Positions 1 through 7,752 of a DNA stretch of 64,000 nt are shown here, piece after piece. Source of the stretch: Verrucomicrobiales bacterium (lineage in GTDB: Bacteria; Verrucomicrobiota; Verrucomicrobiia; Verrucomicrobiales; DEV007); assembly GCA_016795505.1 (NCBI GenBank), contig JAEUHH010000059.1, positions 1 through 64,000 of the forward strand, written 5' to 3'. Under the pieces are notes generated by a model. It worked only from the letters and a program-made list of their open reading frames with translations, did not search any database and was not told where the DNA came from. A program made the position numbers and the translations under genes. How positions within the stretch are numbered: the stretch's first letter is position 1; each line of letters starts with the position of its first letter.

Positions 1-1
1 T

Positions 2-814
2 CCCTTGCTGCTGTCCTCGCTCCACGCCGGGACGATTCCCGGCATCGAATTCGCCAAGGTGGACGGCCTTTCCCTGAAACTCGATCTCCATCGTCCCGAT
101 GCGGAAAAGCCGCCGCTCGTCGTCTACGTGCATGGCGGCGCGTGGCGGGCGGGCTCGCGCGACGACGTGCCGGTGCTCGGCTTGCTCGACCACGGCTTCG
201 CCATCGCCAGCGTGGACTACCGGCTCAGCCCGCAGGCACGGTTTCCGGCGCAGATCCACGACATCAAGGCGGCGATCCGTTTTCTCCGCGCCAAAGCGGA
301 GGAATTGAAGATCGACACGACCCGCATCGCCATCATCGGTTCCTCGGCGGGCGGTCATCTCGCCGCCCTCACCGGCGTCACGAACGGCCACGAGGAACTC
401 GAGGGACGGGTCGGCGATCACCTCGACCAGAGCAGCCGCATCGATGCCATCGTCAGCTTTTACGGCGCCTCGAACCTGCAAAGCATCCTCGGGCAAAGCA
501 CCGAATTCGGTCTCGGTGTGCGCGTTCCCGCCTTGAAGCTGTTGCTCGGTGATGTGCCTGACAAACAACCCATCCTCGCGAAACTCGCCAGCCCCGTGGC
601 CCATCTCGACGCCAAGGACCCGCCGCTGCTGCTGATCCACGGCGACGCCGACCCGCAAATGCCGCCCGCGCAGTCGGAAGAATTCCGCGAGGCCTGCGAG
701 AAGGCGGGTGTACCCGTCGAACTCGTCACTCTCCCCGGCGCCAAGCACGGCGGTGCCGAATTTTACGATGAAGCGCGCCTCCAAGCAGTCGCGGACTTCC
801 TGCAAAGAAAGTAG
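2..814 (+). CDS. Exported alpha/beta hydrolase (esterase), 5'-partial
   Basis: The protein is an esterase of the BD-FAE/alpha-beta hydrolase type whose 5' end is cut by the window edge. The frame is open from base 2, and the first possible initiator (TTG at 5) lies in what looks like the tail of a signal peptide (LLLSSLHAG), so the true start is upstream and export is likely. Counting from base 5, the oxyanion-hole motif HGGAW is near residue 43, the nucleophile elbow GSSAGG has Ser near 114, HGDADPQ gives an Asp near 216 and AKHGG a His near 248, so the Ser-Asp-His triad is complete. Relatives cleave acetyl or feruloyl esters on polysaccharides, but the substrate cannot be read here. The stop codon TAG belongs to the palindromic element that begins at 808. 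Confidence 0.85.
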   Translation, partial: PLLLSSLHAGTIPGIEFAKVDGLSLKLDLHRPDAEKPPLVVYVHGGAWRAGSRDDVPVLGLLDHGFAIASVDYRLSPQARFPAQIHDIKAAIRFLRAKAEELKIDTTRIAIIGSSAGGHLAALTGVTNGHEELEGRVGDHLDQSSRIDAIVSFYGASNLQSILGQSTEFGLGVRVPALKLLLGDVPDKQPILAKLASPVAHLDAKDPPLLLIHGDADPQMPPAQSEEFREACEKAGVPVELVTLPGAKHGGAEFYDEARLQAVADFLQRK

Positions 815-870
815 CTTGGGCTTCAGCCCAATTCACCTTGCCGGGCTTGGGCTAAAGCACAAACTACTTT
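808..870. repeat. PE1 palindromic element, full copy (intergenic, donates a stop codon)
   Basis: The left boundary AAAGTAG is followed by the hairpin TTGGGCTTCAGCCCAA. The right half is TTGGGCTAAAGC plus a decayed arm, then ACTACTTT, which mirrors the left boundary. The TAG inside AAAGTAG is the stop codon of the upstream hydrolase, so the element defines that protein's C terminus. It fills nearly the whole gap before the sugar-acid kinase. Confidence 0.85.
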
Positions 871-880
871 CTTCCTCCCC

Positions 881-1921
881 ATGATCGCCATCCTCGCCGA
901 CGACCTCTCCGGCGCCGCCGAATTGGCCGGCATCGCGGCGTCGCGCGGATTCACCGCGGAGGTGCAGACGGTCTTCGATCCCACCTCGACCGCCGACATC
1001 ATCGCCGTCGATACCGACACGCGCTTGAAAAGCGAAGCCGAAGCCGCGCGAATCGTCGGCGAAGTGACGAGGCACATCCTCGCGTCGCATCCCGCGTGGA
1101 TTTACAAAAAAACCGACTCCGTCTTGCGCGGCCACATCCGCGCCGAGATCGAGGCCATCCTCGACGCCGCCGGTCTCGACGATTGCGTTTTCAGTCCCGC
1201 CAATCCTTCGAAGGATCGTCTCATCCGAAAGGGCCGCTACGAAATCGGCGGCGTGCCGCTCGACGAAACCGTCTTCGCCCGCGATCCCGACTATCCGAGG
1301 ACTTCGTCCCTCGTCCGGGAGCTGCTGGGCGCGAGCGACCGGATCCAAACGCCCGATGCGATTGACCCCGACGATCTGATGATCGATCTGCCGCCGACAA
1401 CCCTCGCTGCCGGGGCCGCCGATTTCTTTGCCGCACAGCTCGCTAGGAAAGAAAGTAGCTTGGGCTTTAGCCCAAGCCCTTCTTCCACCCTTGGGCTGAA
1501 GCCCAAGCCACTTTCCACCCTCCTCCTTAGCGGCAGCCTCGCCGCCTGGGACCTCGACCGCGCCGCGCAGATGGAACAGCGCGGATTTCTCGTGAAAACC
1601 ATCGCCGACGACCTTTCTCCGTCGATCTGGCAAACCACCTCGAAACTGATGCTCGCGATCGGTCGTCCACCCTCCAGCGACCCGGCCACCCTGACCGAAA
1701 CGCTCATCGACAAGGCCCTTCCCCTGCTTTCCGGCCGCAACGATCTCCGCATCGGTCTCGAAGGCGGAGCCACCGCCATCGCCTTCATCCGGCGACTGGG
1801 CTGGACCCGTTTCGAAGTCATCCCCGAGGGCCACACGGGCGTCGGCACGCTGCGTCCCCCGGGAGAACCCGTCCTGTATGTGAAGCCGGGCAGTTATCCT
1901 TGGCCGGAGGGGTGTCTCTGA
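881..1921 (+). CDS. Four-carbon acid sugar kinase family protein (DUF1537)
   Basis: The protein belongs to the family that phosphorylates four-carbon sugar acids (threonate, erythronate) ahead of PdxA2-type dehydrogenases. The N-terminal substrate domain shows ADDLSGAAE (residues 6-14) and KKTDSVLRGH (76-85). The C-terminal nucleotide domain shows GLEGGATA near 287, a variant of the family's GGDTA-type loop, and ends in a KPGSYPWP motif near the C terminus. At 346 residues it is shorter than most members (about 400-450). Residues about 190-212 (KESSLGFSP...GLKPKPLS) are not family sequence: they translate a full PE1 element inserted in frame at the junction of the two domains. The frame stays open on both sides and the flanking motifs are intact, so the protein may still fold. 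No PdxA2 or other pathway partner is adjacent. Confidence 0.8.
   Translation: MIAILADDLSGAAELAGIAASRGFTAEVQTVFDPTSTADIIAVDTDTRLKSEAEAARIVGEVTRHILASHPAWIYKKTDSVLRGHIRAEIEAILDAAGLDDCVFSPANPSKDRLIRKGRYEIGGVPLDETVFARDPDYPRTSSLVRELLGASDRIQTPDAIDPDDLMIDLPPTTLAAGAADFFAAQLARKESSLGFSPSPSSTLGLKPKPLSTLLLSGSLAAWDLDRAAQMEQRGFLVKTIADDLSPSIWQTTSKLMLAIGRPPSSDPATLTETLIDKALPLLSGRNDLRIGLEGGATAIAFIRRLGWTRFEVIPEGHTGVGTLRPPGEPVLYVKPGSYPWPEGCL
1452..1514. repeat. PE1 palindromic element, full copy inside the sugar-acid kinase gene
   Basis: AAAGTAG and TTGGGCTTTAGCCCAA form the left half; TTGGGCTGAAGCCCAA and GCCACTTT form the right half, with a short linker between. It is read through in frame as about 21 residues between the two kinase domains. 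Confidence 0.92.
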
Positions 1922-1961
1922 TGTCAGGATCGACTCCGCCGTCGCGTTACTCCAAGACACC

Positions 1962-2507
1962 ATGCCCCTCGACCACGAAACCATCCTGAGACACCTCTTC
2001 GAGGCGCGCCCGCGGCTCAGCGGGGCGGCATGGCTGATCGTGCGCGACGCAGCGTCGGCGGAAGACCTCTTCCAGAACGTGGCGCTGAAGTCGGTGACGA
2101 AAAACGTCTCTTTCGAGCACGAGGGTGCGCTGCTCTCGTGGGCGATGATCTCGATCAAGCGCGAGGCGATCGACTGGCTGCGCAAGCGCAGGCCGGAGAC
2201 GCTCGGCCTGGAGCCGGAGGTGCTCGATCTGATCAGCGGGGAATGGTCGGCCCATCCGCAGCCCGAGGGACGCCGCATGGAGGCGCTGCGAGAATGCCTC
2301 GCTTCGGTCCCGGAGCGATCACGGCAACTCCTGCACCTGCGTTATTTCGAAGGCCACTCCTGCGACGAGGTGGCGGAACGGGTCGGCGCCAAGGTCGACG
2401 CGGTTTACCAGAGGCTCTCGCGCCTGCACCGGCAATTGCGGCAGTGCGTCGATGAGCGCCTCCAACAAAGTGGTTTGGGCTTCAGCCCAAGCTCGGATTT
2501 GGGCTGA
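1962..2507 (+). CDS. ECF-type RNA polymerase sigma factor
   Basis: This 181-residue protein is a small sigma-70 family factor with only regions 2 and 4. Region 2 is about residues 12-75 (ARPRLSGAAWLIVRD, then AEDLFQNVALKSV, then SIKREAIDWLRKRR). Region 4 is a helix-turn-helix at about 120-165 (LLHLRYFEGHSCDEVAERVGAKVDAVYQRLSRLH). Its partner is the FecR-like membrane protein just downstream, the usual anti-sigma arrangement in this phylum. The last residues (QQSGLGFSPSSDLG) and the stop codon are encoded by a PE1 element, so the native C terminus has been replaced or extended. The ATG at 1962 follows the kinase stop by about 40 bases, which allows co-transcription. Confidence 0.85.
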   Translation: MPLDHETILRHLFEARPRLSGAAWLIVRDAASAEDLFQNVALKSVTKNVSFEHEGALLSWAMISIKREAIDWLRKRRPETLGLEPEVLDLISGEWSAHPQPEGRRMEALRECLASVPERSRQLLHLRYFEGHSCDEVAERVGAKVDAVYQRLSRLHRQLRQCVDERLQQSGLGFSPSSDLG

Positions 2508-2521
2508 AGCCAAGCGACTTT
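2467..2521. repeat. PE1 palindromic element, full copy at the sigma/FecR junction
   Basis: AAAGTGG plus TTGGGCTTCAGCCCAA is followed by a TTGGGCTGAAGCCAA half and GCGACTTT. It encodes the tail and stop of the sigma factor and then fills the spacer to the FecR start codon. Confidence 0.88.
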
Positions 2522-2529
2522 TGATTTCC

Positions 2530-3792
2530 ATGAACGACGATCTCCTCACGCAACGCTACCTCGATGGCGCGCTCTCCGACGGTGAGCTGGCCACCTTCCA
2601 GCAGCGTCTCCGCGAGGACGCGGAGCTGCGCGAGCATCTGCGCGCGATCGCAGAACAAGCGGTGGCTTTCGGCGATCTGGCTCGGAGCCAGACCATCGCT
2701 CCGGCTGCACCGCCCATCCGGAGCGGGCGAGCTTCGTGGTTGGCATTGGCGGCCTCCCTGGCGGTACTGGCGGCGAGCGCGGCGCTTTTTCTTTACAACC
2801 GGCAGCCCACGGTCCTAACACTCGTCGAAAACACTGGCACGGTGACCTGGAGCGACGGTTCACCCATCGCCCCACAGGACCGCCTGCCCGCCGGCACGAT
2901 CGCGACGGTGGGAGAGACGAGTTCGGCCCAGTTCCGCTTCGGCGATGGCACGCTCATCACCCTGCACGGGGAGACCGAGCTGACCTTCTCGGAGGACGGG
3001 CGGAAAATCCTCGCCCTTTCCCGTGGTGCGCTTTCCGCGGAGGTGAAACCGCAGCCCGCCGGTCGTCCCATGCTCGTCCGCACGCCCAGCGCGGAGGCCG
3101 AGGTCGTGGGCACAGCCTTCGATCTCACCGCGCGGCCCGAGGACACCGTCTTGAAGGTCAACGAAGGTCTTGTGAAACTGAAGCGCCTCGCGGACGGCAG
3201 CGAGATCGACGTGTCGGCCAACCGCAGCGCCGTTGCCTCGCTCGACGCGGGTAGCGCCCTCGATGCGGCCTCCACGCCTGAGCCGCTCACGGACTGGAGC
3301 TTCGATTTCACCACGACCACGCCGCCGCGAGATTGGCGTGGTTTCGCCAAGGACGGCGCCATGCACGCGAGCCCCTACGTGGCGAAGAAGCAGGATGACG
3401 GCCGGGTCACCACGCACTACGGCGTTTCCGTCCGCACCGCGCTGCTGGAAGAGCCGCTGCGCCTGCTCGCGACCGGGTCCAGCGTGATCCGTTACCGGCT
3501 ACGACAGGTGGAACCGGGATCGCTCCAGTTCATGCTCCTCACCCACCGTGCGGAAGGAGGCTTCGGCGGCAACTTCGAATGCAAGATCGGAGCGGAGGAA
3601 TTGCAGCCCGATGCCGACGGCTGGTGCGAGATCGCCATTCCGATCACCCGCTTCGAGCCGATCGATTCGCGCGTCTACCTGCGAAAACGACACCCGACCG
3701 CGGCGGGCAATGTCATCACCTCGGCCATCGTCAGCAGCTACCGCGAGGACCGGAAGCTCACCGTCTGCCGATTCGAACTGATCGGAAAGTAG
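2530..3792 (+). CDS. FecR-domain membrane protein, probable anti-sigma regulator
   Basis: This 421-residue protein has a cytoplasmic N-terminal helical region (1-60), one membrane helix (about 69-89, WLALAASLAVLAASAALFLY) and a periplasmic FecR domain (about 120-210; IATVGETSSAQFRFGDGT, LSRGALSAEV, VVGTAFDL). It probably senses an envelope signal and controls the sigma factor encoded upstream. I place the start at ATG 2530 (MNDDLLTQRYLDG). The frame extends upstream to 2452, but that extension only translates the PE1 element. The C-terminal 200 residues resemble a carbohydrate-binding beta domain but are not recognised with confidence. The last codon and the TAG stop come from a PE1 half element. 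Confidence 0.82.
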   Translation: MNDDLLTQRYLDGALSDGELATFQQRLREDAELREHLRAIAEQAVAFGDLARSQTIAPAAPPIRSGRASWLALAASLAVLAASAALFLYNRQPTVLTLVENTGTVTWSDGSPIAPQDRLPAGTIATVGETSSAQFRFGDGTLITLHGETELTFSEDGRKILALSRGALSAEVKPQPAGRPMLVRTPSAEAEVVGTAFDLTARPEDTVLKVNEGLVKLKRLADGSEIDVSANRSAVASLDAGSALDAASTPEPLTDWSFDFTTTTPPRDWRGFAKDGAMHASPYVAKKQDDGRVTTHYGVSVRTALLEEPLRLLATGSSVIRYRLRQVEPGSLQFMLLTHRAEGGFGGNFECKIGAEELQPDADGWCEIAIPITRFEPIDSRVYLRKRHPTAAGNVITSAIVSSYREDRKLTVCRFELIGK

Positions 3793-3810
3793 TTTGGGCT
3801 TCAGCCCAAG
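3786..3810. repeat. PE1 half element donating the FecR stop codon
   Basis: AAAGTAG and TTGGGCTTCAGCCCAA are present but no right half follows. The final Lys and TAG of the FecR gene lie in AAAGTAG, exactly as at 808-814. Confidence 0.82.
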
Positions 3811-3833
3811 CGGCCCATCAACAGTCGCGCCTC

Positions 3834-6734
3834 ATGAACCTGCGTCCGCGCACCGTTGCTCTTCTCGTGCTCGTGCTCGGCTCGTTGCCATTGGCCGCGG
3901 AGGTGCCTCAGGCCTTTGAAAGCTATTGTTTCCAATGCCACGATGCCACCCGGACGGAGGGCGAGCTGGATCTCGAGGATTTCGTTTTCCAAACCATCGG
4001 CGCGGAGCAGGTCGTCACGCTGGAGGAAATCCTCCTGCGTCTCGAGGAAGGCGACATGCCGCCGAAGAAGGCGCGCAAACAGCCGACTCCCGCCGAGCGT
4101 GAGGAGATGATGGCCTGGGCGCGTGGTCAGATCGACACTCTCGCCGAGTCTTCGATGGACGATCCCGGCCGGGTCGTCATTTCGCGTCTGAACCGGGGCG
4201 AATACCGCCGCGTCATCCGAGATCTCAGCGGCGGTCTGGTCACGGGCGCCGGCGAGTATCTGCCGAACGAAGGCGGAGCGGGCGAGGGCTTCTCCAACGT
4301 CGGCGAGGCCCAGGGGATGAGTGTGGCGCAGTTCGAAAAGTATCTCGAAGCCGCGAAGGGCGCCCTCAAACATCTGCGCGTGTCGCCGCACGATGGCCTC
4401 GTCTGGAGCGCGACACCGCACGAGCCGGTCGAGACCACCGCCGCCCAAATCCAGGAGGCCGTGGATGACCTCATCGCCTGGCACGTCGGCCAGCAGCAGA
4501 AGTGGGGCGAGCAACATCGCCAGGCGTTGGCGGCGCGGTTCGGCTCCGCGCATGCCGTGTATCTCGCGGCAGCGAAAAAAAGTAGCTTGGGCTTCAGCCC
4601 AACTCTCGAAGACCTTGGGCTGAAGCCCAATCACCTTTCCCCTGTCCCCCTCGAAAAATGGCAGGGTATTCTCGCCAACGAAGCCGCGGACTCCCCCTTC
4701 GCCGATTGGGCGAAGGCCTGGCGCGCCCTGCCCAAGGACCTCGACGAAAAAGCCTTGCTCGCCGCCTGCCAAGCCATCGTCCAGGGTGGCGCAAAGCCAC
4801 CGGAATCCGAAGACTACGCGCCCCCCTACGAGATCAGTTTTCACGAGGCCCGTGAGGAGGTGCTCGAAGCCGCGACGAAGGAAGGCCACTGGCCGTTCCG
4901 CATCGACATCGGCGAGGCGAAGGAGCTCTTCCTCGTCGTCACCGACGCCGGCGATGGTGGTCGCGGCGAATACGCGGTGTGGCGGAAAGGACGCGTTGTT
5001 TTCCAAGATGGCAGCGCCAAACCCTGGCAGGAGGCCGTGCAGGTCGTCGGCGCGAACAGCGGCAAGCCCTTCGCCTGGGGTGTCGATGGTGAAGGGTCGA
5101 AAACGCTCGGTCCCGATGCCATCGGGGTGCGGCCTCCCGGCGCGCTGAAATTCGCCGTGCCGGAAAACGCGATCGTCTTCGAGGTCGATCTCGCGCTCGA
5201 TTCCAACCGAACCAAGCTCGCCAGCATTCAGGCGCTCGTGCTGAAGGAAAAGCCGAAGTCACAGAGCTACATCCCCGGCCGCTACATCTTCGGCGGAAAA
5301 AAACGCGACAACGAGGCCGCCTCCGAAACGAACAAGGAACGCGATCGACTGCTGCGGAAGCGCAATGTCTCCGAGGCGAATCTCACCAAGGTCGGCCTGA
5401 ACGCAGAGCGGAATCTCTTCGCCGCGTGGACGCGCACCCCGCTGGAGGCCATCGGCGGCCCCTGGCCGGATCAGGTCGAGGAGAAAACGGAACCCGACGC
5501 ACCCTATCACTACACCGTCGCCGAGGTGCGGCGCAACGCCACACCCGAAGACCTCGCCGAGCTGGCCTTGCGCGAAGACCGGCTCGTCGCCCTGACGCAA
5601 ACCTTGCCATCGGAGTGGCAATTCGCCGACAACTTCGTCCGCCTCGCCTGGCGGCGCGAGGTGAGCTCGGATGAACGGGAACTCCTCGCCCGTCTTTACC
5701 GCGAGGCCGCCCAACCGGGCGTGAGCTACGACAGCGCGATGAAGGTGCCGCTGCTCGCCGTGCTGATGTCGCCGGAGTTTTTGTATAAAGTAGCCTGGGC
5801 TTCAGCCCAATCCGACTCTGACATTGGGCTAAAGCCCAAACCACTTTCTTCGCGCCTCTCCTTCTTCCTCTGGGCGAGCCTGCCCGACGACGAACTCCTT
5901 GCCGCCGATCTCACGCAGCCCGACGTGCTCGAAGCCCAAACGCGGCGCATGCTCCGCGATCCCCGTGCTTCGGCCCTCGCGGAGGTCTTCGCGGCGCAGG
6001 TGTGGCAGTTCGAGGACTTCGAGCACTTCACCGGTCCTGACGAAACGCGCTTTCCCGAATTCACCGCGGAGCGGCGGCGCGAGATGCTCGACGAGGTCCA
6101 CACCGCGCTGAACCGCGTCTTTCTTGGGGATGCGCCCCTGTCGCTCCTCCTCGACGAGGACTGCCTCGCCACGAAGCCGCTCTTTCTCACCAAGACCTCG
6201 CTGCCCCTGCGCACCTCTCCCGTGCAGCGCGGCGCCTGGGTCGTCGAGACGCTGCTGGGACGCCGCATCCCGCCACCGCCGCCGAACGTGCCGCAGCTCT
6301 CCGAGGACGACAAAAGCGCCGCCGGTCTCAACATCCGTGAGCAGCTCGCCAAGCATCGTGCCGACGCGAACTGCGCCGCCTGTCATGCCCGGATCGATCC
6401 ACCCGGCATCGCGTTGGAAAATTTCGACCCCATCGGCCGCTGGCGGGATACCGAGCGCGACGGCTCGCCCATCGTGAATCACGAGACCCTCTCCGACGGC
6501 ACCGAGCTCGCCGGCGTGGACGGCCTCAAGACCTGGCTCCTTTCGCGCGAGGACGAATTCCGCGCCAATCTCCACCGCAAGCTCCTCGGCTACGCCCTCG
6601 GCCGCGCCGTGCTGCCGGGCGACCGCAAGCTGCTGGAACGCATGGCCCGGCACGGGAAATTTTCCGATGTCGTCGTCGAGATCGTGACGAGTCCGCAGTT
6701 TTTGCAAAGGGGTTCGAGCTTCGGCTCGAAGTGA
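3834..6734 (+). CDS. DUF1592-type secreted multidomain c-type cytochrome
   Basis: This 966-residue protein belongs to the planctomycete/verrucomicrobial DUF1587-DUF1595-DUF1592-DUF1588-DUF1585 family. Seen in order: a Sec signal peptide (1-22), an N-terminal haem motif CFQCHD near 30, a DUF1587 stretch RLNRGEYRRVIRDL near 123, DUF1592 (RLSFFLWASLPDDELL near 674), DUF1588 with a second haem motif CAACHARIDPPGIALENF, and DUF1585 (LLGYALGRAVLPGD). The family's biochemical role is unproven; it is inferred to act in periplasmic electron transfer linked to polymer breakdown. Two PE1 elements are inserted in frame at about residues 249-268 and 652-671. A degenerate half element appears to supply the C-terminal tail after SPQFLQ, the conserved family end. 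I chose ATG 3834 because upstream sequence is FecR in another frame. Its usual DUF1552 partner is not adjacent but 6.9 kb downstream. Confidence 0.88.
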   Translation: MNLRPRTVALLVLVLGSLPLAAEVPQAFESYCFQCHDATRTEGELDLEDFVFQTIGAEQVVTLEEILLRLEEGDMPPKKARKQPTPAEREEMMAWARGQIDTLAESSMDDPGRVVISRLNRGEYRRVIRDLSGGLVTGAGEYLPNEGGAGEGFSNVGEAQGMSVAQFEKYLEAAKGALKHLRVSPHDGLVWSATPHEPVETTAAQIQEAVDDLIAWHVGQQQKWGEQHRQALAARFGSAHAVYLAAAKKSSLGFSPTLEDLGLKPNHLSPVPLEKWQGILANEAADSPFADWAKAWRALPKDLDEKALLAACQAIVQGGAKPPESEDYAPPYEISFHEAREEVLEAATKEGHWPFRIDIGEAKELFLVVTDAGDGGRGEYAVWRKGRVVFQDGSAKPWQEAVQVVGANSGKPFAWGVDGEGSKTLGPDAIGVRPPGALKFAVPENAIVFEVDLALDSNRTKLASIQALVLKEKPKSQSYIPGRYIFGGKKRDNEAASETNKERDRLLRKRNVSEANLTKVGLNAERNLFAAWTRTPLEAIGGPWPDQVEEKTEPDAPYHYTVAEVRRNATPEDLAELALREDRLVALTQTLPSEWQFADNFVRLAWRREVSSDERELLARLYREAAQPGVSYDSAMKVPLLAVLMSPEFLYKVAWASAQSDSDIGLKPKPLSSRLSFFLWASLPDDELLAADLTQPDVLEAQTRRMLRDPRASALAEVFAAQVWQFEDFEHFTGPDETRFPEFTAERRREMLDEVHTALNRVFLGDAPLSLLLDEDCLATKPLFLTKTSLPLRTSPVQRGAWVVETLLGRRIPPPPPNVPQLSEDDKSAAGLNIREQLAKHRADANCAACHARIDPPGIALENFDPIGRWRDTERDGSPIVNHETLSDGTELAGVDGLKTWLLSREDEFRANLHRKLLGYALGRAVLPGDRKLLERMARHGKFSDVVVEIVTSPQFLQRGSSFGSK
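4579..4638. repeat. PE1 palindromic element, full copy inside the DUF1592 gene (site 1)
   Basis: AAAGTAG and TTGGGCTTCAGCCCAA form the left half; TTGGGCTGAAGCCCAA and TCACCTTT form the right half. It is translated in frame as SSLGFSPTLEDLGLKPNHLS between unrelated family sequence. Confidence 0.92.
5787..5847. repeat. PE1 palindromic element, full copy inside the DUF1592 gene (site 2)
   Basis: AAAGTAG and CTGGGCTTCAGCCCAA form the left half; TTGGGCTAAAGCCCAA and ACCACTTT form the right half. It is read as KVAWASAQ...IGLKPKPLS. The left half uses a different reading frame from the copy at 4579, so the element tolerates more than one frame. It lies directly between the conserved SPEFLYK and RLSFFLW motifs of DUF1592. 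Confidence 0.92.
6706..6727. repeat. Possible diverged PE1 half element at the DUF1592 3' end
   Basis: AAAGGGG is followed by the perfect hairpin TTCGAGCTTCGGCTCGAA. The layout matches a PE1 left half (AAAGTGG plus hairpin), but both stem arms are changed in a matching way. It encodes the tail RGSSFGSK and abuts the stop of the DUF1592 gene. Membership in PE1 is inferred from layout only. Confidence 0.5.
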
Positions 6735-6865
6735 ATCGCTAGAGAGCGGGACCGCCCTCAAGAGAGCCGGACGCTTCGGCGAGCGCCCGAGGCAAACCTC
6801 AAAGGTTCGCACTTCCGCGGAAAACTCTGTCCACCTTTTGCGGGTTCAGGGAACATCCCCTTGAG

Positions 6866-7387
6866 ATGTCTCCTGAATCCGCAACCCTTCAGCAAGCCGC
6901 CGCCGCGTTCATTCGCGACCGGATGCGACTCGGCGCCTTTGTCGGCGGCCTGCTTCGGGACGCCCATGCCGCGGAGGACGTGATCCAGGAAGTCTGGCTC
7001 CAGCTCGCCGCTGAGGTTGAGAAGGGCACCGTCATGGAAAACCAACCGGCCTGGGGCCGCGCGAACGGCACGCAGTTCTGGCTCGACCGCACCAACCAAC
7101 TCTTCGGCATCTTCATGGTGCAGACGCAGCTCAACAGAGTGCCCACCTATGGCACCTTCAGACAACTCGTGAGCGAGTCAGCCAACATCGCCAGCAAAGG
7201 CGGCATGGGCGGGCTCGGCCAAGCTGGCGGCACGGGAGCCATGAACAGTCAGTTCAAGCAACGCGACAAGAACAACGACGGCAAACTCGGCCCCGATGAA
7301 CTCCCCGCCGCGCTGTTTGAGCGGTTGGATGCGGACAAGGATGGTTTTGTCGATGCGGAAGAGCTGAAGGCGCCGTGGAAGCGATGA
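6866..7387 (+). pseudogene. Chimeric remnant: sigma region 2 fused to a serine-hydrolase tail and EF-hands
   Basis: The 173-residue frame joins three unrelated pieces. Residues 1 to about 65 are the start of an ECF sigma factor (FVGGLLRDAHAAEDVIQEVWLQLAAEVEKG), broken off before region 4. Residues about 66-105 (GTQFWLDRTNQLFGIFMVQ) resemble the C-terminal end of class-C beta-lactamase-like serine hydrolases. Residues about 128-170 contain two EF-hand loops (DKNNDGKLGPDE and DADKDGFVDAEE). No piece is a complete functional domain except perhaps the EF-hands. The simplest reading is an internal deletion that fused the start of a sigma gene to the end of a downstream hydrolase gene and happened to keep the frame. 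It could still be expressed, but a sigma activity is not expected. Confidence 0.65.
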
Positions 7388-7752
7388 GGCGCGGGATACA
7401 AGCACTTGCAGAGGCACCTCAGAAATCCTCGCCATCAGAAACATTTTTCGGCAAATGAGGCGGTGGCAGGCGACGACTACGTTGTAATCCGCCCATGTCA
7501 CCGCCATCCGAACACGAGTTATCCGCCGCTAAGCGGAGAGCAAGGTGGCGGAGGTAATGCAGAAGGTGATGGCGGTCCTCTGGCAGACTTGCGGTCATGT
7601 GGCTGATTTCCGGCCTTGGGCACTCGGGGTGCCTCGCCTTGCTGTGTTGCGGTTGATGGGAGCGGATTAAAGGCTTCGTTGGACGGCACGGTGAACTAGA
7701 AGTCAAAAAATCTTGTCACCTTGATGGCCGTTTCGACCACTCCTAGGCAGCC
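7388..7752. other. Intergenic region with no recognised gene
   Basis: I see no convincing coding sequence, RNA gene or repeat in this stretch; short frames here are not family-like. The last 45 bases precede the membrane-fused sigma factor and probably hold its promoter: TCTTGTCACC at 7711-7720 partly matches CTCTGTCCACC at 6825-6835, ahead of the other sigma-derived frame. The base composition is visibly more AT-rich than the flanking cytochrome genes. Confidence 0.5.

Noticed and set aside
2452-2529. N-terminal extension of the FecR protein (MSASNKVVWASAQARIWAEAK)
   Set aside because: These codons translate a PE1 element and overlap the sigma factor. The FecR cytoplasmic region begins naturally at ATG 2530.
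3579-3833. 85-residue N-terminal extension of the first DUF1592 protein
   Set aside because: It overlaps FecR coding sequence in another frame and would bury the signal peptide that starts at ATG 3834.
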